Shown here one piece after another: positions 59,004-64,000 of a stretch of 64,000 nt of DNA. This stretch comes from Verrucomicrobiota bacterium (GTDB lineage Bacteria > Verrucomicrobiota > Verrucomicrobiia > Verrucomicrobiales > Verrucomicrobiaceae). Positions within the stretch are counted from its first letter, which is position 1. Every line of letters starts with the position of its first letter. The notes below the pieces were generated by a model that was not told where the DNA came from, made no database searches, and worked only from the letters and a program-made list of their open reading frames with translations. The translations under genes and the position numbers were made by a program. The stretch spans positions 724 to 64,723 of the forward strand of contig JAFLEI010000003.1 in assembly GCA_017301975.1 (NCBI GenBank). Reading direction: 5' to 3'.

Positions 59004-61397
59004 ATGCAAGTTTCCCTCTCCTGGCTCAGCACTCATCTTGACCTGAGTTCCTATACCGTCCCGCAGCTTTCTGATCTTCTCACCTTCGCGGGTGTGGAAG
59101 TCGAAGGCATTGAAGAACGCGGGGTCGCGACTGACAAGGTTGTCGTGGCGCAGATTCAATCTTTTGAGCAGCATCCGAATGCTGACAAACTCAGTGTTTG
59201 TCAGGTGGATGACGGCAGCGGTACGCTGCGTCAGATCGTCTGCGGTGCGAAGAATTTCAAAGCCGGGGACAAGGTGCCACTGGCACTGCCGGGGGCTGTG
59301 CTGCCCGGTGGTTTCACCATCAAGGAAGGCAAGCTGCGTGGCGTCGATTCCATGGGCATGATGTGCAGCGGCAAGGAGCTCGGCCTTGGCGAAGATCACA
59401 GTGGGCTGCTCATCATGGCGGCTGACTCACCCATCGGCACGCCATTCAATCAGCTCAATCCTGCGGATGTGCTGTTTGATCTGGAGATCACGCCGAACCG
59501 TCCTGATCTGCTCAGCCACCTGGGGCTGGCGCGGGAACTGGCCGCTCTTACCGGGCTGCCGCTGAAGGGCGAGCGTCATCATGCCAGCACAAGCACGAAG
59601 GCGAAGGCTGCGGGTGCAGAGCAAATCGAGATCAAGGCGGCTGAGGCCTGCCCGCTTTATACGGCGCGCATCATCAAGGGCGTGAAGGTCGGCCCGAGCC
59701 CGGAGTGGCTGCGCCGGCGTTTGGAGAGCATTGGCCTGCGTCCGATCAACAGCATCGTGGACATCACGAATTATGTCATGATGGAGATGGGGCAGTCGCT
59801 GCACTGTTTCGATCTGGACAAGCTGAATGGTGGCATCGTCGTCCGCATGGCTGCCGAGGGAGAGAAGTTCCTCGCGCTGGACGGTCAGACCTACGCGCTG
59901 CAAACCGAGGATCTCGTGATTGCGGACAGTCATCGTCCCGTCGCCATTGCGGGCGTCATGGGTGGTGAGGAAACGGGTGTCACTGAAGGCACGGTGAACG
60001 TTTTGCTGGAGAGTGCCTACTTCGCGCCGAGCGGCATCCGCCGCACCTCGCGCCGTCTCGGGCTGAGCAGCGACAGCAGCTACCGTTTTGAGCGTGGCAT
60101 TGATCCGCAGCAGGTGCAGGGCGGCTCTGAACTCGCCACGAAGCTGATCCTTACCATCGCGGGTGGCACCGCTGAGGATGTGGTGCAAGTCGCTGGCGAA
60201 GCTCCCAAGCTCGTCGGTGAAGTGACGCTGGATGAAGACCGTGCGCGCAGGCTGCTCGGCACGCCCGACATGACTGGCGATGAAATTCACGCCATCCTCG
60301 AAAAGCTCGGCCTGACCAAGAAGTCCGCCAGCAAGCATGAGAGCCATTGGGGCATTCCCAGCTATCGTCTCGATCTGCAACGCCCGGTTGATCTTGTTGA
60401 AGAAGTCGCCCGTGTCATTGGACTGGATCGCGTGCCGTCGCGCCAGGTTGCTGTCGCTTCGCCGGTCGAGGCAGCGGACCGCACCTATGATTTTGCGATG
60501 AATCTGCGCCAGTCGCTTGCCGCACGTGGATTCTTCGAGGCGCAAACGCTGCGCCTGATTGCGGATGCACAGCTTGCCGACAGCCTCGGTGGTGGGCAAG
60601 GGGTGGCCGTGAAAAATCCGCTAAGTGAAGACCATACGACGCTGCGCCCCAGCATCGTGCCGGGTCTCATCGCTACGGCGGCGCTCAACATCCGGCAGGG
60701 ATTGCATCGTCTGCGTTTCTTCGAACTGGGCCGTGTGTTCCTCACGCTGCCGAAAGGTGGCAGCCGTGAAGAAGAACGCCTCGCCGTGCTGCTCAGCGGG
60801 CCGGTATCGCCGACGAGCTGGCATGGCCGCGAACCGCAGGCTGCTGACATTCATGAGCTGGTGGGGCAGATTCAGAACCTTACGCGCACGCCGCTTGAAG
60901 TGCGTCCTGCGAAGGAAGATCCCGCCAATTTCCTGCTGACCAGCGAACTGCGTGCGGGCAATCGCGTGCTGGGCTGGATCGCGCAACTGCATCCGGCGCG
61001 TGCGCGTGAAATCGACGCCCGGCATCCGGTGTATGTGGCCGAGCTGCTGCTCAGCGCACTGCGCCAGGGCAGCACGGGTCCGACGAAGTTTGAGGAGCTT
61101 CCGCGCTTCCCGGGCATGACGCGCGATGTTGCCATGGAGGTGCCCGCCGATCTTCCGCATGCGAAGGTGGCCGCGTTCTTCGCCTCGCAGAAACATCCCT
61201 TGTTTGTGGGGGCCGAGGTCTTCGATGTGTTCGCCGATCCATCGGGAACGAAGATCGCCAAGGACCGCAAGTCGATTGCGTGGACGCTCACTTACCGCTC
61301 GTCTGAAAAGACGCTCGAAACCGCCGAAGTGGATGCCGCGCATACGGCGATCCTGACGGCGCTGGAGAAGTCGTTGCCGGCGGCGGTGCGGCGGTGA
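59004..61397 (+). CDS. pheT: Phenylalanyl-tRNA synthetase beta subunit
   Basis: ATG at 59004; 797 residues, complete. Domains in order: B1 and EMAP-like tRNA-binding domain (about 40-150; VVVAQIQSFEQHPNADKLSV, GAKNFKAGDKVPLALPGAVL), B3/B4 editing domain (about 205-390; RPINSIVDITNYVMMEMGQS), B5 (about 400-475; GIPSYRLDLQRPVDLVEEVA), the catalytic-like core, and a C-terminal anticodon-binding FDX-ACB domain (about 700-797; FPGMTRDVAMEVPADLPHAK). The pair with pheS is the expected operon. Proofreading of misactivated Tyr is expected from the B3/B4 domain. Confidence 0.97.
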   Translation: MQVSLSWLSTHLDLSSYTVPQLSDLLTFAGVEVEGIEERGVATDKVVVAQIQSFEQHPNADKLSVCQVDDGSGTLRQIVCGAKNFKAGDKVPLALPGAVLPGGFTIKEGKLRGVDSMGMMCSGKELGLGEDHSGLLIMAADSPIGTPFNQLNPADVLFDLEITPNRPDLLSHLGLARELAALTGLPLKGERHHASTSTKAKAAGAEQIEIKAAEACPLYTARIIKGVKVGPSPEWLRRRLESIGLRPINSIVDITNYVMMEMGQSLHCFDLDKLNGGIVVRMAAEGEKFLALDGQTYALQTEDLVIADSHRPVAIAGVMGGEETGVTEGTVNVLLESAYFAPSGIRRTSRRLGLSSDSSYRFERGIDPQQVQGGSELATKLILTIAGGTAEDVVQVAGEAPKLVGEVTLDEDRARRLLGTPDMTGDEIHAILEKLGLTKKSASKHESHWGIPSYRLDLQRPVDLVEEVARVIGLDRVPSRQVAVASPVEAADRTYDFAMNLRQSLAARGFFEAQTLRLIADAQLADSLGGGQGVAVKNPLSEDHTTLRPSIVPGLIATAALNIRQGLHRLRFFELGRVFLTLPKGGSREEERLAVLLSGPVSPTSWHGREPQAADIHELVGQIQNLTRTPLEVRPAKEDPANFLLTSELRAGNRVLGWIAQLHPARAREIDARHPVYVAELLLSALRQGSTGPTKFEELPRFPGMTRDVAMEVPADLPHAKVAAFFASQKHPLFVGAEVFDVFADPSGTKIAKDRKSIAWTLTYRSSEKTLETAEVDAAHTAILTALEKSLPAAVRR

Positions 61398-61409
61398 TAG
61401 GCTGGTGAC

Positions 61410-61856
61410 ATGAATACTGCCATCTCCTTGGGCATTAGTCTGGTGGGAATCGCCGTACTCGTGCTCGGCTTTATCTTGGCGATTCGATTGAAGCAGCAGT
61501 TTGGTTTTCTAGCTCCATTGGGATTCATGGGTGCGGCCCTTCTCCAGCTTACCTGCCGTGCGGCCGTGCTGCCGATGTTTTCCCATGGTGCTGCAGGAGC
61601 GAGGAACGAAACTTTTCGCGACGCCGTCTCCAAACTGAGTGACGATGACAGGGTTTTCTATCTCGGATTGGGCGGGCAGGCTGATGGAATCTGGCATCTG
61701 GGAGCCATTTTTTTCCTGATCTGTGGCTTGATCGATTTGAGAGCTGCAAGCGGTGCCACAAAGGGGAAGCTGAGGTGTCTACTCATTATCGTGGGAATGG
61801 TGTTGATGACATTCTCCGCGATTTATCCCAGCCTGATGTTCGTAAGGTTGTTCTGA
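61410..61856 (+). CDS. Small membrane protein, unknown
   Basis: ATG at 61410, 12 bp after the pheT stop; 148 residues. Four hydrophobic segments are visible: LGISLVGIAVLVLGFILAI, LAPLGFMGAALLQLTC, WHLGAIFFLICGLIDL and LLIIVGMVLMTFSAIY. No family recognised. Close spacing suggests cotranscription with pheST. Its stop codon abuts that of the convergent aminotransferase gene (61854-61856 and 61857-61859), leaving no room for a terminator between them. Confidence 0.65.
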   Translation: MNTAISLGISLVGIAVLVLGFILAIRLKQQFGFLAPLGFMGAALLQLTCRAAVLPMFSHGAAGARNETFRDAVSKLSDDDRVFYLGLGGQADGIWHLGAIFFLICGLIDLRAASGATKGKLRCLLIIVGMVLMTFSAIYPSLMFVRLF

Positions 61857-63023
61857 TTACGCCATCCCACCAATCACCTGCGCCACGCGGTCCATCTCCG
61901 CTTCCGTGTTGTAGAAGTGCGGGCTGAAGCGGAGCAGCGGTTCTCCGGCGCGGTTGTGGCGCAGGGAGGTGGTGATGTTGCTGGCGGTGAGATGTGCGGA
62001 GATGTCCGCCAGGGAGCGCTGAGGATGCTGCACGGTGGTGATGCAGGAGGCGTTGATGCTGTGGGGATCGGGGCCGAGGAAGGTGAAGCCGAGGGGCTGG
62101 AGTCCGGCGTGGAGGCGGGCTTTGAGCTTTAAGAGCTGGGCGCTGATGGTGGGGAGACCGACTTCGAGAATGAGGTCGATGCCGGCCTTCATGCCGAGGA
62201 TGCCGGAGATGTTGAGCGCTCCGGGCTCGTAGCGGCGGCCACCGCGCTCGAAGGCGATTTCTTCTTGCGCGATGAAGTTGGGGCTGCGCACGTTCCAGGA
62301 GCCGAGGAGGCTTGGGCGCAGCATGTCCTGCAGTTCTTCGCGCACGTAGAAGATGCCGGCGCTCATGGGGCCGAGCATCCATTTGTGGGAGTCGGCAGAG
62401 AGGAAGTCGATGTGATCGACGCGGGTCTCGAAGGCACCGACGGTTTGAATGGCATCGAGGCAGAAGAGAATGCCGCGCTCGCGCAGCATGCGGCCGATGC
62501 GGTCGATTTCGATGCGGTAGCCGCTGAGAAAATGGCAGGAGGCGAGGGCGACGAGCTTGGTCTTGGGCGTCAGCGAGGCTTCGACGAGTTCGGGCGTGAT
62601 GGCACCTGGGGCGGCGGGCTGGAGGAGCTTTAAAACGACGCCGTGGCGTTCGAGGTCGGTCCAGGGATAGACGTTGGCGGGGTAGTCATCGAGGTAGCAG
62701 ACGACTTCGTCACCCGACTGCCAGGGCAGGCCATTGGCGACGAGACTGAGGCCGACGGAGGTAGGGCCGATGAGGGCGATCTCGCTGGCTTTGGCACCGA
62801 TCAATTCGGCAGCGACGACGCGAGTTTCGTTCACCGCTTTCCAAGCCTCAGGATACTCCTGCATGCGCAGGCAGCATTGCTCCAGGTAATCCTGCATCGT
62901 GCGTGTGACGCGGCGCGGCAGGATGGTGACGCCGGCATGGGCGAGGAACAGGCTGTCCTTGATCACCGGAAACTCCTGCTGACGCAGGGCTTCATCGGAC
63001 AGGAGGGCATCGAGAGTGAGCAT
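61857..63023 (-). CDS. Class V aminotransferase (cysteine desulfurase-like)
   Basis: ATG at 63023; 388 residues. The fold-type I PLP enzyme pattern is clear: FLAHAGVTILPRRV (N-terminal), IALIGPTSVGLSLVANGLPW (cofactor-phosphate region), LVALASCHFLSGYRIEIDRI, FCLDAIQTVGAF (Asp for the pyridine nitrogen) and FLSADSHKWMLGPMSAGIFY with the Schiff-base Lys of SHKW. LRFSPHFYNTEAEMDRV closes it. It belongs to the NifS/SufS-like and isopenicillin-epimerase-like branch; the specific substrate cannot be told, and no Cys-containing loop typical of true desulfurases is seen. Follows the RelE-like gene by 56 bp on the same strand. Confidence 0.85.
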   Translation of the reverse strand: MLTLDALLSDEALRQQEFPVIKDSLFLAHAGVTILPRRVTRTMQDYLEQCCLRMQEYPEAWKAVNETRVVAAELIGAKASEIALIGPTSVGLSLVANGLPWQSGDEVVCYLDDYPANVYPWTDLERHGVVLKLLQPAAPGAITPELVEASLTPKTKLVALASCHFLSGYRIEIDRIGRMLRERGILFCLDAIQTVGAFETRVDHIDFLSADSHKWMLGPMSAGIFYVREELQDMLRPSLLGSWNVRSPNFIAQEEIAFERGGRRYEPGALNISGILGMKAGIDLILEVGLPTISAQLLKLKARLHAGLQPLGFTFLGPDPHSINASCITTVQHPQRSLADISAHLTASNITTSLRHNRAGEPLLRFSPHFYNTEAEMDRVAQVIGGMA

Positions 63024-63079
63024 GGCTAATACAACGAATGCCGGATGACCCAGGGTGACGAATTCGCCGTTCTGCGGGC

Positions 63080-63451
63080 CTAGGCGACCTTGAGGGTCTT
63101 GGCGCCTTCATCGATGAGGTGCCAGAAGCTTTTGGACTGGCTGAGGGCCTCGTCTTCTCCGCCACCAGGGAGGTTGCTGCGGAAGAGGAAATCGGTGAGG
63201 GTGTTTTTGTGCAGCACGCGGTGGACGCTCACGTTGCCATCGACCACGGCGAAGTAGATGCGGTGGTCGCCGGCACGGCAGCGGTAGAGTTTTTTGCCGC
63301 CGCGCTCGAGGACGCCGTAACGTTTGGCGAGAATGGCCTCTTCAATGTCAGCAGGCTGGATGTTCAGCGCTTCCAGCAGATGAAACTGCACCTGGGTGGG
63401 CAGGTGGGAGAGCTCGGCAGCGCTGATGTCATTGAAAACGATCTGGATCAT
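63080..63451 (-). CDS. RelE/ParE-fold-like protein
   Basis: ATG at 63451, overlapping the stop of the upstream prolyl isomerase gene as ATGA; 123 residues. The middle (ILAKRYGVLERGGKKLYRCR, AGDHRIYFAVVDGNVSVHRV, LHKNTLTDFLF) matches the beta-sheet part of RelE/ParE-type toxins, in which the R-x-G-x-x-R-I-y-f strand is typical. The first 40 residues and the Ser/Gly-rich tail are extra. No antitoxin gene lies next to it and it is coupled to a housekeeping chaperone gene, so a conventional toxin role is doubtful; it may have been recruited as a regulator. Confidence 0.6.
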   Translation of the reverse strand: MIQIVFNDISAAELSHLPTQVQFHLLEALNIQPADIEEAILAKRYGVLERGGKKLYRCRAGDHRIYFAVVDGNVSVHRVLHKNTLTDFLFRSNLPGGGEDEALSQSKSFWHLIDEGAKTLKVA

Positions 63452-64000
63452 GGTGCGGAAGGGATGGGCGCGACAGGGGCGTTGGAGGGCTGGTAGCGTT
63501 TGATGACGTGCTTCTTGCGCACGGTTTCCACCCACTTGTCGATGTTGCCCTTGGATTTTTCCTGGTTGATCATTTTTTCGATTTCAGGGCGAAGCTTTTC
63601 GATGTCCGGGGCGGTGCCGAGCTTTTTGGCATCGCAGGAGACGATGATGAAGTTGGACTCCAAGTCGAGAACGGGGCTGATGCCGCCGGTTTTGAGCTCC
63701 ATCGCAGCATCGGCAATGGCGGGCATGAGGTCGGTTTTGGACATCCAGTCCCAAGAGCCGCCGTTTTCCGCATGGCTGTCCTGTGAGTTGGTCTTCGCCA
63801 CTTTGGCGAAATCGGCACCTTGAACGATTTTGGTGCGCAACTCCTGAGCGATCTTTTTCTGAGTTTCAGGAGTGGAGCCGGGTTCGCCAGTGAACTTGGG
63901 GATGGTGATGGTGGAGATTTTGATCTGATCTCCCTCACGCCACTTATCCACGTTTTTGTCGTAGTACTCCTGCACTTCGCGCGGGGTGGCCGGCGGGTGG
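63448..64000 (-). CDS. Parvulin-type peptidyl-prolyl isomerase, C-terminal part
   Basis: Open to the right edge on the minus strand; 183 codons of the C-terminal part are present. The visible start (PPATPREVQEYYDKNVDKW) is the linker typical before a rotamase domain in SurA/PpiC proteins. The parvulin domain follows (KISTITIPKF, AQELRTKIVQGADFAKVAKT, AENGGSWDWMSKTDLMPAIA, ADAAMELKTGGISPVLDLES, FIIVSCDAKKL) and then a chaperone-like C-terminal helix (EKLRPEIEKMINQEKSKGNI) and a Pro/Ala tail. Expected to be exported and to help fold outer-membrane or secreted proteins; the signal peptide lies outside the window. Confidence 0.85.
   Translation of the reverse strand, partial: HPPATPREVQEYYDKNVDKWREGDQIKISTITIPKFTGEPGSTPETQKKIAQELRTKIVQGADFAKVAKTNSQDSHAENGGSWDWMSKTDLMPAIADAAMELKTGGISPVLDLESNFIIVSCDAKKLGTAPDIEKLRPEIEKMINQEKSKGNIDKWVETVRKKHVIKRYQPSNAPVAPIPSAP

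Overview
The window looks like a chromosomal segment of a Verrucomicrobia bacterium, probably near Prosthecobacter/Verrucomicrobium. The clues are a giant exported protein built of autotransporter-type beta-strand repeats that ends in a VPEPS-type PEP-CTERM tail, a verrucomicrobial-style rpmI-rplT-pheS-pheT cluster, Tat-exported propeller and phosphoesterase proteins, and an almost complete lack of Shine-Dalgarno sequences before otherwise certain start codons. These are family and context judgements made by reading; no database search was run.

Region 1 (1-7.2 kb) is accessory. It opens with the first 196 codons of a minus-strand NERD-domain protein that resembles the N-terminus of PglW/MAD6-type defence kinases. 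It continues with a small conserved gene, a uracil-glycosylase-like protein, two small unknown proteins, a 23-residue leucine-rich-like repeat protein and a protein with a DUF2325-like C-terminus. The last four of these run in one direction. A small exported repeat protein broken by an apparent 11-bp deletion follows, then gene-poor DNA, then an intact tRNA-Arg(CCU) that may mark an island edge.

Region 2 (7.6-42.4 kb) is a single uninterrupted 34.7-kb gene encoding about 11,581 residues. It has a signal peptide, dozens of 30-residue beta-strand repeats, two families of kilobase-scale higher-order repeats (A, about 9.5-22.6 kb; B, about 23.3-39.6 kb), five interspersed copies of a different short module, and a C-terminal block that looks like a complete smaller protein of the same class with the PEP-CTERM anchor. 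A strong hairpin terminator follows.

Region 3 (42.4-64 kb) is mostly core genome: a GAF protein, a small exported protein, a RapA-like SNF2 helicase, FtsH, a TIM-barrel PEP-hydrolase-like enzyme divergent from an AraC regulator across a 10-bp-periodic palindrome, a CNNM/CorC-type membrane protein, a SixA-like phosphatase, a Tat-exported propeller protein, a hybrid histidine kinase, ribosomal proteins L35 and L20, a calcineurin-like phosphoesterase, both subunits of phenylalanyl-tRNA synthetase, a small membrane protein, a class V aminotransferase, a RelE-fold-like protein and the C-terminal part of a parvulin-type prolyl isomerase.

The most unusual items are the giant surface protein and its layered repeat structure, the partial defence gene with its neighbouring unknown operon, the phased palindrome at 49.9 kb, and a nested hairpin/pseudoknot-like element at 46.5 kb.
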